A stretch of DNA of 64,000 nt from Paenibacillus physcomitrellae (GCF_002240225.1 NZ_CP022584.1:620001-684000); one strand, 5' to 3'. Counted from the first letter of the stretch, positions 44,296-54,859 are shown. Numbers and translations are program-made. The notes: generated by a model from the letters alone, not told the origin.

Positions 44296-44346
44296 TTGTT
44301 GCTAACCCCCGTAATTCTTGAATTCGCTCCTCATTACAAACACCGC

Positions 44347-45390
44347 TTATAGAACACGCTCACCTGTTAATTTGGAGGCCGGCAGCATTCCGGCTCTGGC
44401 GGTTCCGGTCATTTGATCACCTCTAACGTACACCTCAAACATCAGATTCAAGCGCATCGGTTTCCGAATTTGTAAGGACCAGGTCATCCGATTCTCCACC
44501 AGCTGAGGATTGATAAACTCAACCGTCTCATTCCCCTGAGTGGCCTTGCCCAGGATCTTCCCTTGGCTAGTTGTAATAGACAGCTTGACCTGGAGTTTCC
44601 CGACCGGCGTTGCAATCGACGTATCCCAATCTCCATCAAAGATTGAGGCTTGAGTGATAGGGTCTGGCCTTAGGCTAACCCTATTCTGTTGATCCTGCGC
44701 CAAAGAAACCTTGTCGTCCGAAGGAGCATTAAGGCTGCTGCTACCGCTGCCTGGCGCCATTCCCGATTGTCGCCACACCGTTCCTCTGCGTTCAAATTCA
44801 AACAACCGCTCAACCTCATGGGCGATCATGGGGCCCAGTTCACGCTCCAGCAAATACAAAGCGACATCAAGCCCTGAGGTGACTCCGCCTCCGGTTACGA
44901 GATTGCCGTCATCCACAACCCGTGCCCAAACAGGGATCGCTCCGGTTGCTCCAAGCAGCTCCATGCCTAGATGATTAGTTACCGCTGGTCTGCCTTCCAG
45001 CAGTCCGGCCATGGCAAGCACCAGTGAGCCGCCGCATACCGTAGCAACGATGATGTCCCGCTGTCCAAGTGCCTGTTCCATGCAGCCGGTCAGCCCCGTA
45101 TGCACGGCTCGGCTTAAAATGGCCGGAACGGAATCCGGACCGTCTCCTTGGACATCGCCGGACGCTCCGGGAACCAGAATAAGCCCTGCCCGGCCAGGGT
45201 CCAGCTTGCCGTGTGCCTCCAATTGAATTCCGTTAATCCCGCTGGCGACCAGTCTTGGCCCTTCGGCTGTAACAAATTCTAAGTTTATCATGTTTTCGGT
45301 CATCATGCTGGCAGCACTGAACACCTCATACGGGGCGATGGCATCCAAAAGATCAAAGCCTTCAAATAATACGATTTGAACAGATAACAT
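44347..45390 (-). CDS. DJ-1/PfpI family protein with C-terminal extension
   Basis: A 347-residue protein. Residues 1-200 are a class I glutamine-amidotransferase-like DJ-1/PfpI domain, with the elbow nucleophile Cys119 in ATVCGGSLVLA and the usual YEVFSAA N-terminal motif. It resembles the sensor half of GlxA-type AraC regulators, but no helix-turn-helix follows. Instead residues about 240-345 form an extra beta-rich domain (TPVGKLQVKLSITTSQGKIL), which I do not recognise. Start at 45390 follows GGAGGACGTACC. It may be an isonitrile hydratase or glyoxalase-like enzyme; this is uncertain. Confidence 0.82.
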   Translation of the reverse strand: MLSVQIVLFEGFDLLDAIAPYEVFSAASMMTENMINLEFVTAEGPRLVASGINGIQLEAHGKLDPGRAGLILVPGASGDVQGDGPDSVPAILSRAVHTGLTGCMEQALGQRDIIVATVCGGSLVLAMAGLLEGRPAVTNHLGMELLGATGAIPVWARVVDDGNLVTGGGVTSGLDVALYLLERELGPMIAHEVERLFEFERRGTVWRQSGMAPGSGSSSLNAPSDDKVSLAQDQQNRVSLRPDPITQASIFDGDWDTSIATPVGKLQVKLSITTSQGKILGKATQGNETVEFINPQLVENRMTWSLQIRKPMRLNLMFEVYVRGDQMTGTARAGMLPASKLTGERVL

Positions 45391-45558
45391 GGTACGTCCT
45401 CCTAGCATTTAATTGTTTTCAAACTGAATCATAACGAATCAATATCTCAATTCAGGCAAAGAAAAGGTCACAAAAGAATAAACAAACAATCACAATAAAG
45501 GAGGTCCATCGGTTTTCGAACAAAAAAATGGTAGACTGGAAAATGAGGTGGGATATTC

Positions 45559-46245
45559 ATGTACATATCAAATACGATACTGGTGGTGGACGATGATCCG
45601 AGTATCGTTGATCTATTAAAAGATTTTCTGGAGCATGAGGAATTCCGTGTGTTAATGGCTGGAGACGCATGTGAAGCCTGGGGATTGTTTGAACAGCATT
45701 CGATCCAGGGGATCGTGCTTGACATCATGATGCCGGGACAAAGCGGGTTTGAGCTGTGCCGCCGGATCCGGGCGGAGAGTGATGTGCCCATCCTGTTCCT
45801 GAGCGCTCGCAGCGATGATGTGGATAAAATACGGGGACTTACGCTCGGCGGTGACGATTATATCTTGAAGACCGCTTCGCCCGGTGAAATTATTGCCCGG
45901 GTAAAAGCGGTTTTGCGGAGGAGCGGTTCAAAAGCGCAAAAGGAAGAACAGGTGCTCGATTACGGCCGTGTCCGGCTGAATCTGTCTTCAAGAGAAGTAT
46001 TTGTGGAAGGGGAGCAGGTCTTGCTGACCCGAAAAGAATATGAGCTGCTGCAATTGTTTCTAGCACATCCCAAACAAGTTTTTACTTATGAACAGCTGCT
46101 CGATCAATTCTGGGAAGGAATCGGCGATAAACATACGATCCGGGTTCATCTCAGCCGGCTTCGGGAGAAAATCGAAGCGGATCCGAACCATCCGCGGCAT
46201 CTTGTGAACGTATGGGGAGTAGGCTACCGCTTTGAGGGAGGGTAA
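45559..46245 (+). CDS. OmpR family response regulator
   Basis: A 228-residue two-component response regulator. The receiver domain (residues 5-120) has the acidic triad Asp11-Asp13, phosphoacceptor Asp55 in VLDIMMPG, Ser82 and Lys104. The usual Lys-Pro-Phe after that Lys is Lys-Thr-Ala (ILKTASPGE). Residues about 130-226 are the winged-helix DNA-binding domain (VLLTRKEYELLQLFLAHPKQ and TIRVHLSRLREKIE). Start 45559 follows GAGGTGGGATATTC. The kinase gene begins one base after its stop, so it is paired with it. Confidence 0.93.
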   Translation: MYISNTILVVDDDPSIVDLLKDFLEHEEFRVLMAGDACEAWGLFEQHSIQGIVLDIMMPGQSGFELCRRIRAESDVPILFLSARSDDVDKIRGLTLGGDDYILKTASPGEIIARVKAVLRRSGSKAQKEEQVLDYGRVRLNLSSREVFVEGEQVLLTRKEYELLQLFLAHPKQVFTYEQLLDQFWEGIGDKHTIRVHLSRLREKIEADPNHPRHLVNVWGVGYRFEGG

Positions 46246-46246
46246 T

Positions 46247-47599
46247 ATGGGAAGACTTCGTATTCGTTCGTTTACCTTGCTTTGTTTCTGCTTCATTCTT
46301 TTGCTGCCCTGGCTGTTCTTTATTACGGCTCACTTTATAGTCACCCGATCGTTTGAGTTCCCGGAGAATCCGCGCAAGGCGATCCTTCAGCACGATTTTA
46401 ACAGGTTGGTAGAGCAGGTGGAATCAGGGGCAGGCCGCTGGGCGGAACCCGCTTGGCAAAAGCAGCTTCAGTTTCAATTACAGCAGGCCCAAATTGACGT
46501 TGTTATTCAGTCCGCAGCAGATCAGATTGTTTACCAGTCTTCCCCGCAAGTCCCCAGCAGACTGTCGTCCTCGGTTGAACATTACGCCTTGATCGAAGAT
46601 GGCCGTTTACTCGGAAGTTTCACTTTTTATTTGCCAAAATCCTATACCGTTCAGGCGATATCCGCTTTGATCGGTCTTCTGCTGGCTTTCTTTATCATTG
46701 GGTTTGAAATGAGCAGGTTTCTCCTAAAACCTCTTGAGAAAATGGGTAGAGCGGCCAGACAAATTGCTGCAGGGGATTGGGAAGTCGAGCTGCCTGTTTC
46801 CAGAATTGCGGAAATCGCTGAAGTGGGGGATGGTTTTCAGGTCATGGTAAAAGGGTTACAGCAATCCAACCGTAAACAAGCCGAACTGGAAGAAGAACGC
46901 CGGTTTGTGATTGCTGCGGTCGCTCATGATTTGCGGACGCCTCTTTTTGCACTCCGAGGGTATTTGGACGGTTTGGAGCAGGGCATTGCTCATTCACCGG
47001 AGAAAATAGCCAAATATGTGGCGGTATGCAAGGAGAAATCAGCTCAATTGGATCTCTTGGTAGAGGACCTCTTCACCTATACCAAGTTGGAATATGTCAA
47101 AACGGAACCTGGCAGCAGACCTGTCGATTTCAGGAATGTTCTCTGTAAATCGATAGACAGTCTGCAGCCGTTGGTCCAAAAAAAAGAGATCGCCCTGACA
47201 ACCGCGGCTGGTGAAGACAGCTCCAGCTGTATCATCAGCGGGGATGCCCACTTATTGGAGCGTGCGATCAACAATCTGCTGGATAACGCAGTCAGACATA
47301 CACCCTATAAGGGGGAGATTGCAGTTTGGTGCGAACAAGAAGGGGATAAAATACAGTTTACGGTGCGCGACACGGGACCGGGTTTCCCTGCAGATGAGCT
47401 GCAGCGCGTCTTTGAACCGTTGTACCGGGGAGAAACCTCCAGAAGCCGATCGACCGGAGGCAGCGGACTCGGATTAACGATTTCGCAGAACATTATTAGA
47501 CGGCATGGAGGGGAACTCGCAGCAAGCAACCATCCGGATGGAGGAGCGCTGTTATGCGGCTGGCTTCCTGTACAGACCACATCCGGACACCAGGAGTGA
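46247..47599 (+). CDS. sensor histidine kinase
   Basis: A 450-residue membrane kinase, partner of the preceding regulator. Transmembrane helices lie at about 8-31 and 134-153, enclosing a ~100-residue extracellular sensor; a HAMP domain follows (154-206). The dimerisation box has the phosphorylated His227 in AAVAHDLRTPLFALRGYLDG, then the ATPase motifs NLLDNAVRHTP (N box), DTGPGFP (G1) and GGSGLGLTI (G2). ATG 46247 follows GAGGGAGGGTAAT. The signal is unknown. The neighbouring MFS exporter is convergent, 9 bp away. Confidence 0.93.
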   Translation: MGRLRIRSFTLLCFCFILLLPWLFFITAHFIVTRSFEFPENPRKAILQHDFNRLVEQVESGAGRWAEPAWQKQLQFQLQQAQIDVVIQSAADQIVYQSSPQVPSRLSSSVEHYALIEDGRLLGSFTFYLPKSYTVQAISALIGLLLAFFIIGFEMSRFLLKPLEKMGRAARQIAAGDWEVELPVSRIAEIAEVGDGFQVMVKGLQQSNRKQAELEEERRFVIAAVAHDLRTPLFALRGYLDGLEQGIAHSPEKIAKYVAVCKEKSAQLDLLVEDLFTYTKLEYVKTEPGSRPVDFRNVLCKSIDSLQPLVQKKEIALTTAAGEDSSSCIISGDAHLLERAINNLLDNAVRHTPYKGEIAVWCEQEGDKIQFTVRDTGPGFPADELQRVFEPLYRGETSRSRSTGGSGLGLTISQNIIRRHGGELAASNHPDGGALLCGWLPVQTTSGHQE

Positions 47600-47608
47600 C
47601 GCGCTTTA

Positions 47609-48991
47609 TCATAACTCTCGTCCGACTTGTCCGCGAAGCTGCCGGCTCATGTAGGCCAAGGTCAACGCAACGGCCGCCAATATTCCCCCAAGCAGTTTAA
47701 ATCCGCCAATGCTGAAGCTTCCGCCCATAATGATACTTGTTAACAGGGAGGATAGAATGGTGCCCAAATATCTGGACGTGTTAAATAATCCGGATGCCAC
47801 ACCTATGATCTCTTTCGGCGAACTTTGGAATAAGGCCGCTTGCATACCGACATTGTTCAGCCCGTTGCTAATACCGAAAGCGGCTAAAGCCAAACAAACC
47901 CAGAGAAGGGAAGAAGTCACATTCATCAGGAGCATTCCCAGGGAGCCCAGCGTCATGAACAGGGCAGACGTCAACAAGGCCGGCCTTGGCCCGGACTTAT
48001 CCATCCATTTTCCAGCCCATGGAGAAGCAGCAAGCGAGCATACGCCTAAGCTTAACATAAGCAGGCCTGTATCAAATTCGCTGATGTGGCGTACCGTTTG
48101 CAGGTAGGACGGAAACCCGAAGAAGATCGAGTAATATAGAACGTTCACGAGTATGAATTGAATGTTGACCCGCGTGACTGCGGGATATCGGGCTAAGGTT
48201 AGCAAAGGAATAAAAGGAAACACTGTTCTTGTTTCATGCCAGACAAAAATGAGAAGAACGACGAGACCGGACAATCCAAGCAGTAAATCTACCCAGGAAA
48301 GGTGCCGCGAGGCTATTGCCGACAATAACCCAACCAGCAAAGCCACCAGGCCTGTCGTAAACAGGAGAACCCCTGCCGCATCTAATCTGCTGAGCCATTT
48401 CCGGAGAGATTGTCCGCCTATTGCCGGCTTTGATCGACCGTCCTGTGGAATCGTCCTCCACGCGAGCAGAATCCCCGCAATTACAAAGGGAAGGTTGATC
48501 CAAAAGATGGCCGGCCAGTTCCACCAGTCCAACAACACCCCGCCGATAAAAGGCCCTAGAGCCGCTGCTCCGGACAAAAAAATCGACAAAACGGACAGCG
48601 CCGTCGCTTGTTTCTCTGTAATATGGATACGGACTAAAGCCATTCCGACAGCCGCCATCATGCTTGTTCCGATGGACTGTACGATGCGAAAGAAGATAAT
48701 CCATCCAAAGCTCACAGACAATGGAGCTAATATAGAGACCACGAGGGATACCCACAGACCCGTTAGAAAAATCCTTCTGCGACCGAATAAATCACTAGCC
48801 TTTCCCACGATCGGCTGTGCAGAAGCACTAGCGATATAAAAAGAAAAAATAATCCAGGAAGCCGTTGTGAAATCAAGATGGAATTCCTTTTGCAATCCTG
48901 GAATAGCAACGGAAACCATCGATGAATTAAGTGGATTTAATAAAATTCCAAGACCTATGGAGATCATCATCCACCAGCTGCGAGCATTCAT
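47609..48991 (-). CDS. MFS transporter, DHA2-like
   Basis: A 460-residue drug-exporter-type membrane protein, paralogous to the one at 9727-11079: both share NPLNSSM-x-SVAxxxLQ in helix 1, GKxSDxxGRxRxFLxGL in loop 2-3 and GPxIGGxxLxxxxWPAIFxIN in helix 5. Start at 48991 follows AAGGAGGAACACAAA; the longer frame has no such site. It diverges from a LysR regulator at 49106 with a 114-bp gap, the standard layout for LysR control. The substrate is unknown. Confidence 0.9.
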   Translation of the reverse strand: MNARSWWMMISIGLGILLNPLNSSMVSVAIPGLQKEFHLDFTTASWIIFSFYIASASAQPIVGKASDLFGRRRIFLTGLWVSLVVSILAPLSVSFGWIIFFRIVQSIGTSMMAAVGMALVRIHITEKQATALSVLSIFLSGAAALGPFIGGVLLDWWNWPAIFWINLPFVIAGILLAWRTIPQDGRSKPAIGGQSLRKWLSRLDAAGVLLFTTGLVALLVGLLSAIASRHLSWVDLLLGLSGLVVLLIFVWHETRTVFPFIPLLTLARYPAVTRVNIQFILVNVLYYSIFFGFPSYLQTVRHISEFDTGLLMLSLGVCSLAASPWAGKWMDKSGPRPALLTSALFMTLGSLGMLLMNVTSSLLWVCLALAAFGISNGLNNVGMQAALFQSSPKEIIGVASGLFNTSRYLGTILSSLLTSIIMGGSFSIGGFKLLGGILAAVALTLAYMSRQLRGQVGREL

Positions 48992-49105
48992 TTTGTGTTC
49001 CTCCTTAATCGTATTAAGGATATCGTACCGGAGACGATTCATTTACTCCAACGCATTTTATGGTATGATTTTATTGACTAGAAGGAATGAATTGGGGGGA
49101 CACAA

Positions 49106-49987
49106 GTGGAACTTCTGCAATTGCAGTATTTTATAGAGGTTGCCCGGTTAGAACACGTAACCGAGGCAGCGCGGAGTCTGCATGTTACGCAATCCTCATT
49201 AAGCAAAACGATTCAGCGGCTGGAGGAGGATCTGGGAGCTCCTTTGTTTGACCGTATAGGAAGGAATTTGCGCTTGAATGGGTTTGGAAGCAGGTTCCTT
49301 CAACGTGCAGAGAAGGCTTTGTTCGAATTGGAACAGGGGAGACAAGAGATCAAGGATCTACTAAACCTGGAACAAAGCACGCTTGAGCTTGCCGTAACAG
49401 CGGCCAGCAAGCTTCCTCAAATTCTCCGTGAATTTCGCAAGATGCGGCCGGATATTCAATTTCATGTTCAAATGCTGGCCACTCAGGAAATGGTTGTCCT
49501 CCTTCAAAGAGGAGAGGTCGATCTTTGTTTGTCTTCCCCACCGGTTAATGAAGAGGAGATTGAAAGCATAATCGTGTACCGGGATCCAATCCTTGTTGCT
49601 GTTCCAACCGGACATCATCTGGCTGCGCGGGCCAGTGTATCTTTAACGGAATTAAAGAATGAGTGGTTTGTAGGCGTCAAACCCGGTTATGGAACTAGGG
49701 ATTTGGCAGATTCGGCATGCAGGTCCATAGGATTTGTCCCCCAATATGTGTTTGAGGGAGATGAACCCGCCCGGCTCAGCGCTCTGGTCGAAGCGGAAAT
49801 CGGGATCGCTTTTATACCAAGCACGGCAAGAGATATAAGAGACCGTATCCATTATATCCCTATTGAGGGTCACAAGCTGGAAAGGGAAATTGCCTTGTTG
49901 TGGCACAAGAACCGTTTTCTTTCGCAGGCGGCCCGGGAATTTAGAGAGATTGTTACCGAATATTTTGCCGGAGCAGACAAGCAGTAA
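49106..49987 (+). CDS. LysR family transcriptional regulator
   Basis: A 293-residue regulator with the N-terminal winged helix (LQYFIEVARLEHVTEAARSL and the HVTQSSLSKTIQRLEEDLGA recognition helix) and a periplasmic-binding-like effector domain (about 90-290). It starts with GTG 49106 after TTGGGGGGACACAA. It faces the MFS exporter at 48991 and probably activates or represses it in response to a transported compound. YybE/CzcR-like relatives exist in Bacillus, but I assign no symbol. Confidence 0.92.
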   Translation: MELLQLQYFIEVARLEHVTEAARSLHVTQSSLSKTIQRLEEDLGAPLFDRIGRNLRLNGFGSRFLQRAEKALFELEQGRQEIKDLLNLEQSTLELAVTAASKLPQILREFRKMRPDIQFHVQMLATQEMVVLLQRGEVDLCLSSPPVNEEEIESIIVYRDPILVAVPTGHHLAARASVSLTELKNEWFVGVKPGYGTRDLADSACRSIGFVPQYVFEGDEPARLSALVEAEIGIAFIPSTARDIRDRIHYIPIEGHKLEREIALLWHKNRFLSQAAREFREIVTEYFAGADKQ

Positions 49988-50096
49988 ATGAACAGGTGAA
50001 TAATTCGTATAATTCTCAGTAGAATAATAAGAATTAATCTTTTCAAATGACAAGCTTTGTGAGAAAATAAGGCCATTCCAATATTTCCCTCATTAA

Positions 50097-51419
<1,323 letters not shown>

Positions 51420-51457
51420 AAACCAAGGCGGACACCTGGTGTGGCTTTAAAAAGAAC

Positions 51458-51496
51458 AAACCGGATGCTGTCCTGGACAGACATCCGGTTTATTTA
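51458..51496. terminator. terminator between convergent genes
   Basis: AAACCGGATG and CATCCGGTTT pair, with an inner GTCC/GGAC stem, and are followed by ATTTATTTTT. Confidence 0.85.
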
Positions 51497-51517
51497 TTTT
51501 TCGGTAAAATGAACCAC

Positions 51518-53407
51518 TCAAACAGCAGCAAACTGGCACAAAAGCTTCATAACCGTCTCCCGTTTGACCGGTTTACTGATATATTCGTCCATGCCGGCCT
51601 CGAGACATTTCTCCCGATCGCCTTTTAAAGCATTGGCCGTAACGGCAATAATGCGGGGGCACTTGTCCTTGAGATTCTCTCTGAGCATACGAGTAGCTTC
51701 AAAGCCGTTCAGTACGGGCATGTGGAGATCCATAAAGATGATATCATACAGCTGCCGGTTCACCTCTTCGATCACTTCTTGACCATTGTTAACAACGGTA
51801 ACCTCGTGGCCTAGTTTCTCCAGCATTTTGCTCATCACCAATCGATTGATCGGATTATCTTCAGCAAGCAGGATCTTCGTTTGAACCATATTCTGCTGCA
51901 GCAGATCGAGAGAATGCCCCTCGGGAAGCTCCAAAGCTGGTTTAAAGACAATCGTAAAAATAAACGAAGACCCGTTCTTGCCGTCGCTTTCGGCGTGAAT
52001 CTCGCCGCCCATCATCTGCACGACCTTGCGGCTGATCGCAAGCCCCAAACCGGTGCCTTCGTGCCTGCGGCTCATAAAGCTGTCTATTTGAGCGAAAGGC
52101 TCAAAGATGTCCTCAAGCCGTTTCGGATCGATCCCAATGCCCGTATCTGTAATAGTAAAGACCAGCATTTCCTGCTTCACTTTCGATGGTTCCACTTTCA
52201 CCGATATGTTTCCTTGAGGCGTAAACTTGACGGCATTGCCCAGAAGGTTTATCAGTACCTGCTTCAACCGGTCGGGATCCCCATAAATATGATCGGGAAC
52301 ATCGTGGTTCAAGGTGTAGGATAAGGCCAGGTTTTTCTCTTCCGCTTTGCCCGAAATGACCGAGAAGCTTTCTTTGATACATAAACGTAAATCAAAAACT
52401 TCTTCTTGAAGTTCGGTGCGGCCTGCTTCGATCTTGGACAGATCCAGAATGTCATTGATAATGCCTAACAGTGTTTCACCGCTTTGGCGGATGACTTCAA
52501 TGCAGTTTCTTTGTTCTTCCGTAAGATCGGGCGTGTCCAGCAAAATGTCCGTCATGCCGATGACTCCGTTCATCGGTGTCCGGATTTCGTGGCTCATCAT
52601 GGCCAAAAACTCGCTTTTGGCCTTATTGGTGCTCTCAGCAGCTTCCTTGGCCAGCAGCAGCTTCTTCTGTTCGGAAATATCCTTGCAGATTAGGTAAAAA
52701 CCTATATTCTGTCCGCCGACAAAGATCGGCGCTATGCTGGCAAGTACCTCAACGGCATTGCCGTATTTGGTAAACAGCTTGTCGATGTGGTGTTCAATGG
52801 AGTTGTCGTAAAGAGACTTCTCCAGAATTTTGTCTACATTCTCTTGGCCGATCAAGTTGGCAAGCTCCATCCCGATCAATTCGGTTTCATTTACATATCC
52901 GGTCAGTTCTTCGGTTACTTTATTGGTATTGATAATGCGTCCGTTAAGCCCAAAGGAAATAACGGCGTCATGGTTGTATTTCTTGAGAGACGTATAACGT
53001 TCAACCGATTCCTGAAGCCGCCGCTCGGATTCTTTCTGTTTGGTGATATCAATCATCTGTGCAATATAGTATAGAGGTTTGCCTGTCTCATCGCTGAAGA
53101 GCTTGATGGAAAGCAGTACCCACATGATTTCTCCGTTCTTCTTCATGTATCTTCTTTCAACCTGTACTTCATCGCCATCACCCATTAAGGCCTTCAAACC
53201 GGCAATATCCGTATCCGTTTCATCCGGGTGAGCAAAGACGCCTGCGGGCTTGCTGTCAAATTCCTCTTTGGTATATCCAAACATCTTCTCCATAGCAGGA
53301 TTTACGGTTAAAACCATGCCTTCCGGCGAAATAAGGCCAATGCCAAATGAAGCATGATCAAATACTTGCTGATTGAAGGTAACTTGATTCAAATTCACGC
53401 GATGCAT
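51518..53407 (-). CDS. cytoplasmic hybrid histidine kinase (PAS-PAS-HK-REC)
   Basis: A 629-residue soluble hybrid sensor kinase with no membrane segment. Two PAS domains (about 15-125 and 135-250) precede the phosphorylated His273 (MMSHEIRTPMNG), the ATPase motifs LINLLGNAVKFTP, DTGIGIDP and GTGLGLAISRK (about 385-490), and a C-terminal receiver (about 508-625) with phosphoacceptor Asp in IIFMDLHMPVLNG. Such proteins sense internal redox, oxygen or ligand signals and pass phosphate onward to an Hpt protein or kinase network, for instance the sporulation relay. Start at 53407 follows GGAGGTTAAGTT. No partner is adjacent. Confidence 0.93.
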   Translation of the reverse strand: MHRVNLNQVTFNQQVFDHASFGIGLISPEGMVLTVNPAMEKMFGYTKEEFDSKPAGVFAHPDETDTDIAGLKALMGDGDEVQVERRYMKKNGEIMWVLLSIKLFSDETGKPLYYIAQMIDITKQKESERRLQESVERYTSLKKYNHDAVISFGLNGRIINTNKVTEELTGYVNETELIGMELANLIGQENVDKILEKSLYDNSIEHHIDKLFTKYGNAVEVLASIAPIFVGGQNIGFYLICKDISEQKKLLLAKEAAESTNKAKSEFLAMMSHEIRTPMNGVIGMTDILLDTPDLTEEQRNCIEVIRQSGETLLGIINDILDLSKIEAGRTELQEEVFDLRLCIKESFSVISGKAEEKNLALSYTLNHDVPDHIYGDPDRLKQVLINLLGNAVKFTPQGNISVKVEPSKVKQEMLVFTITDTGIGIDPKRLEDIFEPFAQIDSFMSRRHEGTGLGLAISRKVVQMMGGEIHAESDGKNGSSFIFTIVFKPALELPEGHSLDLLQQNMVQTKILLAEDNPINRLVMSKMLEKLGHEVTVVNNGQEVIEEVNRQLYDIIFMDLHMPVLNGFEATRMLRENLKDKCPRIIAVTANALKGDREKCLEAGMDEYISKPVKRETVMKLLCQFAAV

Positions 53408-53546
53408 AACTTAACCTCCATTATAGATAAACAAACTTTGAAGCTGGTTCCAAGGTCCACGTTAATTATAGTTGACTCTTGTCATTACCCAAAGGGCCTT
53501 GATAAGAAACATATTGCGGACTCCGATCAAGATTTATGGAGATGAT

Positions 53547-53618
53547 TTGAAAAATACATAGATATCGAATAAGATGAAAGCGTTATCGATATATCGGTAT
53601 ATCGAAATCTATCATTCG
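53547..53618 (+). promoter_or_regulatory. aldo/keto reductase promoter with inverted repeats
   Basis: TTGAAA (53547-53552) and TAAGAT (53570-53575) are 17 bp apart. TAGATATCGA (53559-53568), overlapping the spacer, is repeated in inverted form as TCGAAATCTA (about 53602-53611), and ATATCG recurs in between (GATATATCGGTATATCG). The set looks like an operator covering the start site. Confidence 0.5.
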
Positions 53619-53636
53619 GATCAAGAGGTGAGAGGA

Positions 53637-54524
53637 ATGAAATACAGAAGACTAGGCAAAACAGAACTGAACGTATCCGTTGTTGGCGTAGGTACATGGC
53701 AGTTTGGCGGTGATTGGGGCAAAGATTACACACAGAAAGAAGTAGACGGAATTTTGAACCGGGCACAAGAGTTAGGCATTAACTTGATCGATACGGCCGA
53801 GTGTTACGGACCCCATCACTTGTCAGAGAGCTTTATTGGGGACTATATCTCCCGCGGCCGGCGTGAGGATTGGATTATTGCCTCCAAGTTTGGTCATCAA
53901 TGGCATGACCATTGGGAGCACGCCTGGAACGTGGACCAGATTCGGGTTCAGCTTGAAGAATCCTTGAAAGCCCTTAGAACGGACTACATTGATCTTTATC
54001 AATTCCACTCCGGACCCGATGAGGTCTTTGATCAGGATGAGCTATGGACGATGCTGGACAAGCAGGTTCAGGCCGGCAAAATCCGCAACCTCGGCATTTC
54101 GATCGGAAGCAACGATAACCTGCATCAGACCAGCAAAGCTACGGAGCTCAACGCCAAAGCGATCCAGGTCGTTTATAACCGGTTGGACCGCACGCCGGAA
54201 GAACGGGTATTCCCGTCCTGCCAGCAGCAGGATCTTGGTGTACTCGCACGGGTTCCTCTGGCCAGCGGCTTTCTGAGCGGGAAATACAAGCCGGGTACTG
54301 TGTTTGAGGATAACGTAAGGAAAGGGCGCAAGCGTGAAGAGATCGACGAGAAACTGAAGCTTGTGGAGCAGATCAAACAGACGGAATTGCCCGAAGGCGT
54401 AGGCATGGCGGAATGGGCGCTGGCCTGGTGTCTGAAGAATCCGGTCGTAAGCTGCGTTATACCGGGCTGCAAAAGTCCGGAACAAGTCGAGGCCAACGCA
54501 CGGGCAGCGGATCTGGAGTTGTAA
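53637..54524 (+). CDS. aldo/keto reductase
   Basis: A 295-residue AKR with catalytic Asp52, Tyr57, Lys84 and His124 (IDTAECYGPH, ASKFGHQ, YQFHSGPD) and the cofactor loop SCVIPGCKSPEQVEAN. ATG 53637 follows AGAGGTGAGAGGA; the open frame from 53574 would include the promoter region. The second half of the tetrad region has an unusual Trp/His-rich loop (HQWHDHWEHAWN), typical of a subgroup in Bacillales. It is monocistronic or cotranscribed with the small gene at 54619. Substrate unknown. Confidence 0.92.
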   Translation: MKYRRLGKTELNVSVVGVGTWQFGGDWGKDYTQKEVDGILNRAQELGINLIDTAECYGPHHLSESFIGDYISRGRREDWIIASKFGHQWHDHWEHAWNVDQIRVQLEESLKALRTDYIDLYQFHSGPDEVFDQDELWTMLDKQVQAGKIRNLGISIGSNDNLHQTSKATELNAKAIQVVYNRLDRTPEERVFPSCQQQDLGVLARVPLASGFLSGKYKPGTVFEDNVRKGRKREEIDEKLKLVEQIKQTELPEGVGMAEWALAWCLKNPVVSCVIPGCKSPEQVEANARAADLEL

Positions 54525-54618
54525 CCGTAGGAATATATTGCTCCGGGAATGAACAAGGCTGCAGAATGGCAACCTAAGGAAGGAGTACAAATCTCAATTT
54601 CCGAGGAGGATATCTGTT

Positions 54619-54747
54619 ATGGCTGACCAGAAAAGAAGGAAAGAAGCCGCCTGGAAGTCTCGAAAGCAGGAACAACATCCCCATGGTAAAATCAAATCGC
54701 TTAAGGAGTTATCCAGCGAATATGATGAGAAAAGTACTACCTTTTAA
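54619..54747 (+). CDS. small basic protein, 42 residues
   Basis: ATG 54619 follows CGAGGAGGATATCTGTT, a strong ribosome site, and opens a 42-residue protein rich in Lys, Arg, Glu and Gln (MADQKRRKEAAWKSRKQEQH, then PHGKIKSLKELSSEY). No membrane segment or known domain is visible. It ends just before a terminator, so it is the last gene of its unit. I take it as real because of the ribosome site, the position and the biased composition. Function unknown; nucleic-acid binding is conceivable from charge. Confidence 0.65.
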   Translation: MADQKRRKEAAWKSRKQEQHPHGKIKSLKELSSEYDEKSTTF

Positions 54748-54755
54748 GCAATAGA

Positions 54756-54787
54756 AAGGCTGGCGACATTTCGCCGGTCTTTTTCTT
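54756..54787 (+). terminator. intrinsic terminator
   Basis: GGCTGGCGA pairs with TCGCCGGTC around a short loop (one wobble), followed by TTTTTCTTT. Confidence 0.8.
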
Positions 54788-54859
54788 TACGGAACAATAA
54801 TTAAGAATTAAAGTAATAGATAGGATTTAGGATATCAGACGGAGAGGAAGGGACAGGCT

